Origin: Elusimicrobia bacterium UBA4817
GTDB lineage: Bacteria > Elusimicrobiota > UBA8919
Reading direction: 5' to 3'
Length of the DNA stretch: 60,185 nucleotides
Assembly: GCA_002402375.1 (NCBI GenBank)
Contig: DHFT01000030.1
Span: forward strand, 1 to 60,185
Shown here piece by piece: positions 8,643-17,100 of this stretch. The first letter of the stretch is position 1; the number at the start of each line of letters is the position of its first letter. The notes beneath the pieces are model-generated. The model saw only the letters and a list, made by a program, of their open reading frames with translations. It was not told where the DNA came from and made no database searches. The translations under genes were made by a program, and so were the position numbers.

Positions 8643-9296
8643 AACAATTGAATAATCGGTACCGCCGTTCTGAGGGAGATTGTTGACATTGCCGTCGCGC
8701 GGAATAAAAGAAAAACCCTCTTTGTCGGGTGGCCATGCAGTTTTAACGCTGTTATTCCAGATGCTTGCTATTGCTGTTCCTCTCGGATGTGTCGCACCGC
8801 AAAAATTACAGGTATAGGGGTCACCGAAAGGCGAACCGTCGGGAACGCCGTGAGGTCCCATACAAACAATTGCAGTTAGAACATTTGTATCCCGTCGGCC
8901 GTTGAAAAATAAGTATCTGTGTCCCCACGGGTCGTGAGGCGTTCTGCTGATGTAAGGACCCGACCATCTTTGAATTGCCGGAAAACCTGTTTGATACGGG
9001 GACAGACCCCTTATTAAAACATATTCCCACGGCTGCATTGATTCGCCGTTAGGATCGGTTAATCCATATCCGAAATTAGTTCCGAGATACCCGTCATTAT
9101 ACGGCGGGAAATTGCCTACATCAATATAGTAATCTTTAAGTGCTATTGCCAGTGCCTTCATCTGGCCTTTTGCCTGTTCAATTCTTATTTTCTGCAAAAT
9201 CCCGCCCATCTTGGTAATGGAAACCGTCAGTAAAATACCTATTATCGCGACGACAATCATCAACTCAATAAGCGTAAAACCTTTTTTATGTTTCAT
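8622..9296 (-). CDS. GspG-like pseudopilin with CxxC segment
   Basis: The leader MKHKKG is followed by FTLIELMIVVAIIGILLTVSITKM, a prepilin helix. The globular part has the GspG-like segments LKDYYIDVGNFPP and SRTPHDPWGHRYLF; DPWG is the hallmark of type II secretion major pseudopilins. A CNFCGATHP segment adds a CxxC pair. The start at 9296 has GGAGG about ten bases upstream. A longer frame from 9347 would put 17 non-leader residues first and is rejected. It has its own promoter (9362-9390) after ksgA and converges on pilD. It could act as a minor pilin or in a secretion pseudopilus. Confidence 0.85.
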   Translation of the reverse strand: MKHKKGFTLIELMIVVAIIGILLTVSITKMGGILQKIRIEQAKGQMKALAIALKDYYIDVGNFPPYNDGYLGTNFGYGLTDPNGESMQPWEYVLIRGLSPYQTGFPAIQRWSGPYISRTPHDPWGHRYLFFNGRRDTNVLTAIVCMGPHGVPDGSPFGDPYTCNFCGATHPRGTAIASIWNNSVKTAWPPDKEGFSFIPRDGNVNNLPQNGGTDYSIVLWLESN

Positions 9297-9320
9297 TTGA
9301 TTTGCCTCCGGACAGGTAGT

Positions 9321-9338
9321 CGCACCCTTCAGGGTGCG
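9321..9338 (-). repeat. perfect hairpin in the pseudopilin leader
   Basis: CGCACCC and GGGTGCG pair perfectly around TTCA. It lies in the 5' untranslated region between the promoter and the GGAGG site. No T-run follows, so it is not a terminator. Its arm-TTCA-arm form resembles the hairpins at 53880-53897 and 53928-53945. Confidence 0.65.
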
Positions 9339-9361
9339 TGTTTTCAAATTCCTTTGTTATA

Positions 9362-9390
9362 AGTATAATTCAAAATCAGAAAATTGTCAA
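9362..9390 (-). promoter_or_regulatory. promoter of the GspG-like pseudopilin
   Basis: On the minus strand TTGACA (9390-9385) and TATACT (9367-9362) are 17 bases apart. The TGA stop of ksgA (9389-9387) lies within the -35 box. Confidence 0.85.
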
Positions 9391-10154
9391 GACAAAACTT
9401 TTGCTAATTTTACAAACCCGTCTATTGAAATCGTTTCCGCACGGCACAGCGGGGATATTCCCGCCTGTAATATTTTTTCTTCCAAAATTTTTTTATCAAT
9501 TTTAAGTTCTAATGAAAGCGAGTTCAGTATTGTTTTTCGTCTGTGCAAAAATGCCGATTTTACAATTCTGAAGAAATTTTTTTCTTCATTTTTTTTTATG
9601 AGCGGATTTTTTAGCCGTTTCAGTTTTACAACCGTTGATGTTACTAATGGTTTCGGTTGGAAACATGTTCCCGGAACATTAAACATTTTTTCAACTTCAC
9701 AATAAACCTGACAGGCAATTGTTAAAACGCCGTAATCGGACGAATTCGGCGGCGATTTAAGTCGGTTGGCAACCTCTTTCTGAATCATAAAAACGGCTGT
9801 GTCCCAGTTATTCAGATGCAGAATTTTTTCAATGATTGCAGACGAAATATAATAAGGCAGATTGGCGACGAATTTCAGTTTTAGTTTCTTGGGAGGGTTA
9901 TATTTAAGAAAATCCGTATTTACTAACTTTATCTTTTTTTGATTCCTATATTTTTCAATAAGTTCTTCGGCAAGTTTTTTGTCAATTTCAACCGCAATTA
10001 TTTTTTTGGATTTTTGTAAAAGTTCTTCCGTCAGTATTCCATAACCTGGACCTATTTCAATAACGGTATCCGAAACTGAAATGTCTGCGGATTTTACGAT
10101 TTTTTTTGCGATGTTTTTATCAACAAGGAAGTTCTGCCCGAGGCGGGTTCTCAT
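9387..10154 (-). CDS. ksgA: 16S rRNA dimethyladenosine transferase KsgA
   Basis: KsgA dimethylates two adjacent adenosines near the 3' end of 16S rRNA during small-subunit maturation. The N-terminus TRLGQNFLVDKN, the SAM-binding motif VIEIGPGYGILTEELL and the catalytic motif FVANLPYYISS are all clear. At 255 residues it is full length. It lies at the end of a long minus-strand gene run, and its stop codon is part of the next promoter's -35 box. Confidence 0.95.
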   Translation of the reverse strand: MRTRLGQNFLVDKNIAKKIVKSADISVSDTVIEIGPGYGILTEELLQKSKKIIAVEIDKKLAEELIEKYRNQKKIKLVNTDFLKYNPPKKLKLKFVANLPYYISSAIIEKILHLNNWDTAVFMIQKEVANRLKSPPNSSDYGVLTIACQVYCEVEKMFNVPGTCFQPKPLVTSTVVKLKRLKNPLIKKNEEKNFFRIVKSAFLHRRKTILNSLSLELKIDKKILEEKILQAGISPLCRAETISIDGFVKLAKVLS

Positions 10155-10159
10155 ACCAA

Positions 10160-10244
10160 AACCGATTTAAAAATTGAAAGATTAAAAAATTAGAAAGATT
10201 TATAAATCTTTGAATCTTTTAATCTTTATAATCTTTTAATTGTC
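10160..10244. repeat. AAAGATT/AATCTTT inverted microrepeat spacer
   Basis: The gap between the HNH gene and ksgA is made of AAAGATT words facing AATCTTT words, able to form a long AT-rich hairpin. The gap at 42597-42689 is built the same way. No gene is seen. Confidence 0.5.
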
Positions 10245-10838
10245 TTATTCAAGTTCCGCATTCCAGTAAACAGTATCAATAAACTTCTGCCAGGATGCTT
10301 TTAATTTCAAGCCCGGCCTGAAACAAAGAGATATCGGACCTTTCCAATCGGGTTTGGACGGCACAACCCGTAGTTTCATTCCTGCTTCGGCAGGAGTGCG
10401 GTTCGCTTTTTTAAGATTACAGGGAATACAGGAAATAACCACATTTTGCCAGTCGGTTGTACCGCCGCGGCTTACAGGGAGAATATGTTCAAGATTAAGT
10501 TCGCTTGTCGTTTTTTTCTTCCCGCAATAGCAGCATTTATATTTGTAATGTTCGTAAATATTTTTTCTGGTGAATTTTATATCCATAGGAGGAAGTTCGT
10601 CGTAAAATCTTAAAAGTATTACTTCCGGAATTGCTATCTTAAAAGAGGGGGTGTGAACAAAGCCGGACGGGTGGGCGGAAATTTCCTGCGAAACATCTTT
10701 CCAGTCGGAAAAAGAATATGTTTTGTATTCCTCATCAACAACACTGGCATGGTCAATGTACAAAAGAGAAATCGCTTTTTGCCAGGTTGTTATGTGAATT
10801 GCATAAAACTTTTTGTTTAGGACAAGAACATCAGACAT
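10245..10838 (-). CDS. HNH endonuclease family protein
   Basis: The C-terminal half holds an HNH domain. CCYCGKK and SCIPCNLKK supply two CxxC pairs for structural zinc, and LEHILPVSRGGTTDWQNVV carries the His/Asn core. The N-terminal half (VLVLNKKFYAIHITTWQKAISLLY) is the conserved companion segment of a widespread chromosomal HNH family whose cellular role is not established. There is no adjacent methylase or restriction gene. It lies downstream of pdxA, possibly with its own promoter at 10914-10942. Confidence 0.85.
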   Translation of the reverse strand: MSDVLVLNKKFYAIHITTWQKAISLLYIDHASVVDEEYKTYSFSDWKDVSQEISAHPSGFVHTPSFKIAIPEVILLRFYDELPPMDIKFTRKNIYEHYKYKCCYCGKKKTTSELNLEHILPVSRGGTTDWQNVVISCIPCNLKKANRTPAEAGMKLRVVPSKPDWKGPISLCFRPGLKLKASWQKFIDTVYWNAELE

Positions 10839-10848
10839 AATAACACCA

Positions 10849-10935
10849 ATTAAAAATTAAAAATTTGCAATTAAAAATTGAAAGATAAAAATCACAATCA
10901 TTTTTTATTTTTAATTTTACATTTTTAATTGTCCT
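10849..10935. repeat. AATTAAAAAT inverted spacer between pdxA and the HNH gene
   Basis: CAATTAAAAATT words on the left face TTTTTAATTTTACATTTTTAATTG words on the right, the same arrangement as at 1831-1947. It could fold as a long AT hairpin. Confidence 0.5.
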
Positions 10936-10942
10936 TTGTCAA
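10914..10942 (-). promoter_or_regulatory. possible promoter at the end of pdxA
   Basis: Minus-strand TTGACA (10942-10937) and TAAAAT (10919-10914) are 17 bases apart. The -35 box lies in codons Leu-Thr near the end of pdxA. It could serve the HNH gene 75 bases downstream. The -10 falls in an AT-rich repeat, so chance is possible. Confidence 0.4.
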
Positions 10943-11773
10943 GTGGCAGGCAAGTTTTATCGCTTCAATCATCGCCTGCGGATTTGCCTTATTTTTACCG
11001 GCAATGTTATACGCAGTTCCGTGACCCGGCGATGTTCTGATAAACGGGAGTCCGACGGTAACATTTACTATTTTATCCGGATTTAACAATTTCAAAGGAA
11101 GCATCGCCTGGTCGTGATACATACAGACGATTAAATCAGATTTCATATCTAAAAATGCGACTTCGGGATTTACCGGGCCCGTCACATCAAGACCTTTTTT
11201 CCGGAGAATTTTTATTGCAGGGATTATTTTTTTCTTTTCTTCGGCGCCGGCCAATCCGTTGTCGCCGCAGTGAGGGTTTAAGCCGCACATAATTATTTTT
11301 GGATTTTTGATTCTAAAAAACTTTTTTATAAAATTACAAACATCTGTTGTGCTTTTGACAATTTTTTTGGTATTTATATTTTTTGAGACATCTTTAAGCG
11401 GAATATGTCTCGTCAGAACAAGCACCTTGATGTCGTCAGCAACCATCAGCATTTCAACATTTTTTATATTAAATTTTTTAGCAAAAAATTCAGTATGCCC
11501 GCCGATTTTTCCGAATGCTGATTTTGATACCGGAGCGGTTACAATCGCATCGGCTTTTTCATTCTTTACAAGTTTTAATGCCTCTATTAAAAAACTTATT
11601 GCGGCTTTATCGCTTTTGCGGGTTGGAAATCCCTGAACAAATTTTGCTGATGTACCGATGACAACAGGTCGGCAGATTTTAAGAATCGCTTTATCCGAGA
11701 TAGCTTTTTTTACAATTTCGGGGCCGATGCCTGTCGGGTCGCCGAGGGTTATCGCTATGGCGGGCTTTTTCAT
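10925..11773 (-). CDS. pdxA: 4-hydroxythreonine-4-phosphate dehydrogenase PdxA
   Basis: PdxA oxidises 4-phosphohydroxy-L-threonine in the DXP-dependent pyridoxal phosphate pathway. The signatures are clear: ITLGDPTGIGPEI at the N-terminus and the metal-binding His residues in GGHTEFFA, LNPHCGDNG and CMYHDQAMLPLK, followed by RTSPGHGTAYNIAG. At 282 residues it is about 45 shorter than usual (near 330). The missing part lies between the N-terminal strand VVIGTSAKF and AIVTAPVSK, where the family normally has more residues. Catalytic residues remain, so it may be a compact functional form. pdxJ is not in the window. Confidence 0.92.
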   Translation of the reverse strand: MKKPAIAITLGDPTGIGPEIVKKAISDKAILKICRPVVIGTSAKFVQGFPTRKSDKAAISFLIEALKLVKNEKADAIVTAPVSKSAFGKIGGHTEFFAKKFNIKNVEMLMVADDIKVLVLTRHIPLKDVSKNINTKKIVKSTTDVCNFIKKFFRIKNPKIIMCGLNPHCGDNGLAGAEEKKKIIPAIKILRKKGLDVTGPVNPEVAFLDMKSDLIVCMYHDQAMLPLKLLNPDKIVNVTVGLPFIRTSPGHGTAYNIAGKNKANPQAMIEAIKLACHLTKDN

Positions 11774-11790
11774 TTCTTACTTTTTGACTA

Positions 11791-11904
11791 CGGAGCGAGC
11801 AAGAAATTTTCGCAGAACCTCAATTTGCGACTTCTTCTTTTCAGGAGCAAATTGCAGAGCGAGTGGCAGACGAGCGTTTCAAGAAAATTTGCTTGCGAGC
11901 GACT
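11791..11904. repeat. spacer repeat R1, copy 2 (surA-pdxA gap)
   Basis: Read on the minus strand, this begins AGTCGCTCGCAAGCAAATTT and ends CTTGCTCGCTCCG. It matches copy 1 at 43261-43377 almost throughout and fills the whole gap between a stop and a start codon. Confidence 0.85.
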
Positions 11905-11905
11905 T

Positions 11906-12979
11906 TCATTTTATGTCGGCTGATATATTTGATTTATCGCGAAGATTTTTTATGTATTTTTCATACTCTTCCTGTCGTTTTTCCGCAAGAAGATATTTTT
12001 CAAGATTAACTTTAACCTCTTCAAAACTCCGTTTTTGTTTTGCCTGTTTTGCGTCAACTTTTAAAATATGATACCCAAACTCGGTCTCAAAATAGTCGGA
12101 AATTTCACCGACCGGCGTCTTAAAAGCAGTATCCTCAAAATTTTTAACCATCATTCCTCTGACGATAAAACCCAGTTCGCCGCCGTTTTTCTGGCTTCCG
12201 GGGTCTTCCGAGTACTGCTGAGCAAGTTTTGCAAAATCCTCGCCTTTTTTAAGTTTCTGCTGAACCTCTTTTATTTTGTTCAGTGCCTGTGATTTTTCTT
12301 TTGTTGAAGCATTTTTTTCAACCCGTACTAAAATATGCCTTACGGAGACCTTTTCCGGTTCGTCAATTTTATCCCTGTTTTTTTCATAATAACTTTTTAA
12401 CTCGTCGGAGGACGGCGGGGGGACTTTTCTGACGACTTCATCCTCAATAAGTTTGTTAACCATAATATCTTCGCGGAGTTTGTCGCGAAACTTCGCCATA
12501 GTAAGATTTTGCTTTTTTAACTCGGAATTAAACTCGGCATCCGATTCAACGGCAGTCAACATTTTCCCGTTCTTTCTTTTGAATCTGTCTTTTACCGTTT
12601 CTATTCCCTCATCAACTTCTCTTTTACTTACTTTCACATCTTTTTTCTTCGCTTCCTGCAATAGAAGTTTCTGGTCAATCATCTGGTCAAGAAGTTCTTT
12701 TTTTATTTCTGCGATTTTCTTGTCCATATCTTCCTTCGGCATTACTTCGCCGTAGGTTTTTTGTATCTGGGAAATTACGGGATTTACCGCATCCTCGTAA
12801 TCCGACTGTAAAATTACATCATCGTTAACTTTTGCAATTGCCTTATTGACGACAGCAGCGGAAAGGCAGGTAAAAGGTAAAAGGTAAAAGGTAAAAGGTA
12901 AAAGGTAAAACCATGTCCTTATTCTGTATCTGTTCCGAGTTTTTTGTTCCGCGTCTGTTCCGTGTTTTTTGTTCATCAT
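11906..12979 (-). CDS. SurA-like periplasmic parvulin chaperone
   Basis: This is a predicted secreted peptidyl-prolyl isomerase for outer-membrane protein folding. After the signal peptide comes a SurA N-terminal helical domain (AVVNKAIAKVNDDVILQSDYEDAV). One parvulin (PpiC) domain follows at roughly residues 205-310: VRHILVRVEK, FAKLAQQYSEDPGSQKNGGELGF and EFGYHILKVDAK. E. coli SurA has two parvulin domains; this 357-residue protein has one. The signal helix is built by six GGTAAAA repeats (12869-12910) read on the other strand as repeating YLLPFTF. An AGGAG site precedes the start. It lies between a parvulin lipoprotein gene and pdxA. Confidence 0.85.
   Translation of the reverse strand: MMNKKHGTDAEQKTRNRYRIRTWFYLLPFTFYLLPFTCLSAAVVNKAIAKVNDDVILQSDYEDAVNPVISQIQKTYGEVMPKEDMDKKIAEIKKELLDQMIDQKLLLQEAKKKDVKVSKREVDEGIETVKDRFKRKNGKMLTAVESDAEFNSELKKQNLTMAKFRDKLREDIMVNKLIEDEVVRKVPPPSSDELKSYYEKNRDKIDEPEKVSVRHILVRVEKNASTKEKSQALNKIKEVQQKLKKGEDFAKLAQQYSEDPGSQKNGGELGFIVRGMMVKNFEDTAFKTPVGEISDYFETEFGYHILKVDAKQAKQKRSFEEVKVNLEKYLLAEKRQEEYEKYIKNLRDKSNISADIK
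12869..12910. repeat. tandem 7-mer (GGTAAAA)6 in a signal peptide
   Basis: Six perfect copies on the plus strand. The minus-strand reading gives the hydrophobic core of the SurA-like signal peptide. A unit of seven bases repeats every seven codons. Confidence 0.9.
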
Positions 12980-12996
12980 TTTTTCTCCTGTTTAAT

Positions 12997-13140
12997 CGCA
13001 GAGTGAGGGAAAAATTTTTGTAGAGCCTCAATTTGCGACTTGTTCGTTCCAGGAGCAAATTGCAGAGTGAGTTCTGACTGTCTCTCCGCCAGAGGCGGAT
13101 CCGCCGATCTTTGTGGCGGAAAAGAAATTTGTTCCCGAAC
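12997..13140. repeat. spacer repeat R1, copy 3, with nested palindromic element
   Basis: The minus-strand reading aligns to copies 1 and 2 on both flanks (CAATTTGCTCC, AAGTCGCAAATTGAGGCTCT). A 35-bp TCCGCC-type palindrome at 13083-13118 lies inside it. It fills the gap between the parvulin lipoprotein gene and the SurA-like gene. Confidence 0.75.
13083..13118. repeat. palindromic element (copy B), nested
   Basis: TCCGCCAGAGGCGGATCCGC is followed by a segment ending GTGGCGGA. It is close to the copies inside mfd (14231-14257) and the TPR lipoprotein gene (3050-3084). Confidence 0.75.
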
Positions 13141-13145
13141 GATGT

Positions 13146-14081
13146 TCATTTTTTCTCCTGTTCGGTTTTTTCAACCGGTTTTGTTAAAAGTTCATAATTT
13201 ATTTTTGCTTTATATTTTTTGGAAATTTCATCCAGCCATTTGTCCAATTTTTCCTTTTGAATAACCTGCTTAATTTCCGTTTCAACATCGTCCAGTTTTT
13301 GCGATTTAAGTTGTTTTCTGCCGGTAAGTTTTATGATATGATACCCTAACGGAGTTTTTGTAATATCGGAAATGTCTCCGATTTTTTTAAGATTAAATGC
13401 CGCTTCCTCAAACTCTTTGACATACTGTCTTCTTCCGAAAAAACCGAGGTCGCCGCCTTTAAGGGCAGTCATCTTATCAATTGAATTTTCCTTCGCAAGT
13501 TTTGCAAAATCCTCGCCTTTTTTTATCTTTTCTGTAATTTTTTTTGCATCTTCTTCCGTTGAGAGAAGTATATGACTTACTTTTATTTCAGTCGGCTTTT
13601 CAAATTCTTCTTTGTGTTTTTCATAATAATCCTTAACCTCGCTGTCGCCCAACACAACTTTTTCTTTCAAAAGTTCGTTCATTATTATTTCGTTTTTGAG
13701 TTTTTCATAATTATCTTTAAGCCGTTTTTCTATTTCCGATAACTGTTTTTTTACCGCGGGTCTCTTTTGAATGCCTTGACTTTTTGCGGAAACCAGCACG
13801 GTCTTTTCTTTCAACATCGCATCCAAATACTGCTTGCGTCCTATATCGGTGGACAAATATTCCTGCAAGGTGTAGGGGGCATTTTCAACTGCTTTTTCAA
13901 ACTCCTCAACGGTGATTTTTTCACTGCCGACCTGTGCTAAAATCCTTCCGGATTTTTTGGAACAACCGAGAAAAAAGCAATTGAAAATTAAAAATGTAAA
14001 ATTAAAAATTAAAAACCACTTCCAACTTCTCCCACGGGGACTTCCTTCAGTCGCAACTTCCAACTTCCAACTTTTTTTCAT
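13146..14081 (-). CDS. parvulin-type PPIase lipoprotein (PrsA/PpiC-like)
   Basis: The protein has an N-terminal helical substrate-binding region and one parvulin domain (VSHILLSTEEDAKK, FAKLAKENSIDKMTALKGGDLGFFGRR, PLGYHIIKLTG). A hydrophobic segment ends FFLGCSKK, a lipobox, so it is probably membrane-anchored. It resembles a paralogue of the SurA-like gene just downstream. The first 38 or so residues come from repeats: TTGGAAG words encode the leader and AATTAAAAAT words the FNFTFLIFNCFF helix. The start at 14081 is the only ATG before the signal helix. Confidence 0.82.
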   Translation of the reverse strand: MKKSWKLEVATEGSPRGRSWKWFLIFNFTFLIFNCFFLGCSKKSGRILAQVGSEKITVEEFEKAVENAPYTLQEYLSTDIGRKQYLDAMLKEKTVLVSAKSQGIQKRPAVKKQLSEIEKRLKDNYEKLKNEIIMNELLKEKVVLGDSEVKDYYEKHKEEFEKPTEIKVSHILLSTEEDAKKITEKIKKGEDFAKLAKENSIDKMTALKGGDLGFFGRRQYVKEFEEAAFNLKKIGDISDITKTPLGYHIIKLTGRKQLKSQKLDDVETEIKQVIQKEKLDKWLDEISKKYKAKINYELLTKPVEKTEQEKK

Positions 14082-14113
14082 AATGCGCCTCCAATTTTAG
14101 GAATTATACATAA

Positions 14114-17100
14114 TTATTGAAAAGAATGCAAGAGATTTTTTATAAAAATAAGTTTTTTTTCAGCAGGCATGGCGCGGTCCCAAAATACCTCCAATAAATC
14201 ATTTTTTATAAACCTGAAACTTTCATTTTTTCCGCCACAAAGATTGGCGGATCCGCCTTCAACATTAGGATGACCCGCCTCTGGCGGGCGGGCGGACAGA
14301 ATATTTATTATCTTTGACGGTTCAGCCGATGTATCGGAAGAAAACTTTATTTGCACCGAAGTAGAAGAGTCGTTAATTTTCAGTATCCCCAGTTTCATTG
14401 CAATAAGACGGATTTTTCCGATCTCAAAAAGATTTTCAACTTCTTTCGGCATTTTTCCGAAACGGTCCACCATTTCATTTTTAATCTCTGAAAGGTTTTG
14501 CTGGTCAATCACTGTCAAAATTCTTTTATAGAAAGAGATTCTTGAATTCTCATCATTGATATAACTGTCGCTGATAACAGCATCAACTGAAATATCAATT
14601 TCCGGATTTATCAAGTCCTGCGTTTTTATACCCTTAATTTCATTTGAGTGTTTTTCTAAAAGCCGGAGATACATATCAAATCCGATTGAATCAATATAGC
14701 CGTGCTGACGTTTTCCCAAAATCTCTCCGGCACCTCTTATCTGCAAATCCTTTAATGCAAGATGAAACCCCGAACCTAATTTTGCAAACTCTTTAAGTGC
14801 TACAAGCCGTTTCTCCGAAATTTCAGTAAGATTTTCATATCTAAAAAAAAGATAACAATATGCTTTTGTCTTTGAACGACCTACACGACCGCGAAGTTGA
14901 TAAAGTTGGCCGAGACCAAAATTTTCGGCATCGGAAACAATAATGGTGTTAACATTGGGTATATCCAATCCCGCTTCAATAATAGTAGTGGAAACAAGAC
15001 AATCAAATTCTTTATTCAAGAAACCCATCATTTTTTCTTCAATCTCTGACGGTGTCATTCTACCGTGCAAAAAATCAAACTTTACAAAGGGGAGAATTCT
15101 TTTAAGTTGTATTAGACAACTTTCTATTGTTCCGATTTTATTGTGAACAAAAAATACCTGACCGCCGCGGGAAATTTCATACATAATTGCATCGGTAATA
15201 ATTTTTTCGTCATATTCTAAAAGCATTGTTTCAACCGACTGACGGCCCAAAGGGGGCGTTGAAATTGTGGACATGTTTTTGATGCCTGCAAGTGCCATTG
15301 AAAGCGTGCGGGGAATGGGGGTAGCGGTAAGATAAAGGCAGTCAACATTTTTTTTAATTGATTTTATTTTTTCCTTGTCGCCAACACCGAAGCGGTGCTC
15401 TTCGTCAATTATTAGAAGTCCGAGATTGCTAAATGAAATATCTTTGCTTAATAAACGGTGCGTTCCGATAACGACATCTATTTTTCCTTCTTTTAATTTT
15501 TCTATAATTTCCTTCTGTTCTTTCTTCGTTTTAAATCTTGAAAGCGTTGCAATTTTTACGGGCCAGTCGGCAAACCGTTCAAAAAATGTCTGTTCGTGCT
15601 GTCTGACAAGAACCGTCGTGGGCGCAAGAATACACACCTGCCTTCCCGACAAAACCGATTTCAATGCCGCCCTCATCGCAACCTCTGTTTTCCCGAAACC
15701 GGTATCGCCGAAAATACATCTTTCCATCGGGACATACCCTGTCATATCCTTTTTTATATCTTCAACTGCTTTTTGCTGGTCGGGCGTTTCTTCATAAATA
15801 AATTCTTCTTCAAACTGTTTTTCATAATTTGAATCCGCTACAAACGGCTGTCTTTGTATGTCAAACCTTTCCGAATAAATCTGTAAAAGTTGCTGCGCCA
15901 TTTTTTTTGCGGCATCGGAGGCAACTGCCTTTATTCTTTCCCAAGAAGTACTGTCCAACGGATTTATTTTCGGCGGTTTTTTACCGATTGAGAAATATTT
16001 TTGGATGCGGTTGAAATCGCCGACCGGAACATATAGTTTGTCGTTGTCGGCGTATAAAATTGAAATATATTCCGCCGTAATTCCGCCGGCAGTTATCTTT
16101 TTAAGACCGTCGTAAATCCCGATTCCGTATCTTTCGTGAACTACAAAGTCATCTTTTTTTATATCGGACAGCGTTTCAATCGGAATACCTGTGTCCTTGA
16201 AAAATTTCGGCGGTCTAAGACGCACTTTATATCTTGAAAAAATCTCATTGGTAGTAACAAAAACAATTTTGTCGTCGTTCAATATAAAACCTGATGCAAG
16301 CGAACCGGTAAAAATATTTCTTTCATAACCAGTGCCTAAAATTTCCGACAGATGTTTTCTTTCACCGTCGTTATTTGCAACTATAAAAATCTGAAAATCG
16401 CTGCTGCGCCATTGTTCATATTTTTCTTTGAAAAGTTCAATGTTACCGTTGAAATTGAAAGAGGGCGAATGTGAAACAATATCAATTTCCGAAAAAATAT
16501 GAAACTCGGTTTGAAAATAATCAAAAATTACCGCCTCATCTAATTCTTTTGAAGGTATTATTTCAATTTCATTCAGTTCTGTTATTGAACGCTGACTTGC
16601 AGCATCAATATTTTTTATTGTTTCAATATTATTCACATCAAAAACAAGCCGGCACGGTAAATTGGATGCATTATTCCACATATCTAAAATCTCGCCCCTG
16701 ACGGCAAATTCGCCGACATCAGTTACTATGTCTGCCCTTTCATAACCGTTTGCCACTAACTGCGAAATAAAAGATTCACGATTAACAAGAGCATTTTTTT
16801 TGATTTTTATAACGGATTCCTCAAAGTTTTTTCGGGCAATAGTTTTTTTTGAAAGTGCTGCCGTTGAAGCACAAAGAATTACATTTTTATTTTTTAAGAT
16901 TTGTGAAATCGTCTTGAGACGGGAAGCGGTATCAGTTTCTGGAAAAACCAAAATCCGAGGAACAGGAAATTTAAGAATTTTTGAAACGGTTGATATGCTT
17001 TCTGAAATATCAAGAGCATCCTCGTCGGTGTTCATCGGAATAATAACATTTTTATATAAATAATTATTTTTTGCGACGGCATAAGCCAAAGCGCCGGAAA

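Noticed and set aside
9297..9347. Upstream start of the GspG-like pseudopilin
   Set aside because: It would place 17 non-leader residues before the prepilin leader, while the ATG at 9296 has a GGAGG site.
10245..10838. HNH gene as a homing endonuclease or restriction system
   Set aside because: There is no intron, intein or methylase next to it, and its N-terminal half matches a common stand-alone chromosomal family.
12869..12910. Tandem repeats considered as a CRISPR-like array
   Set aside because: Units are 7 bases with no spacers; other sites use 7- or 8-mers inside genes. No cas gene is present.
15375..15797. 140-codon plus-strand open frame antisense to mfd
   Set aside because: It is the complement of conserved helicase motifs; no family features, promoter or ribosome-binding site.
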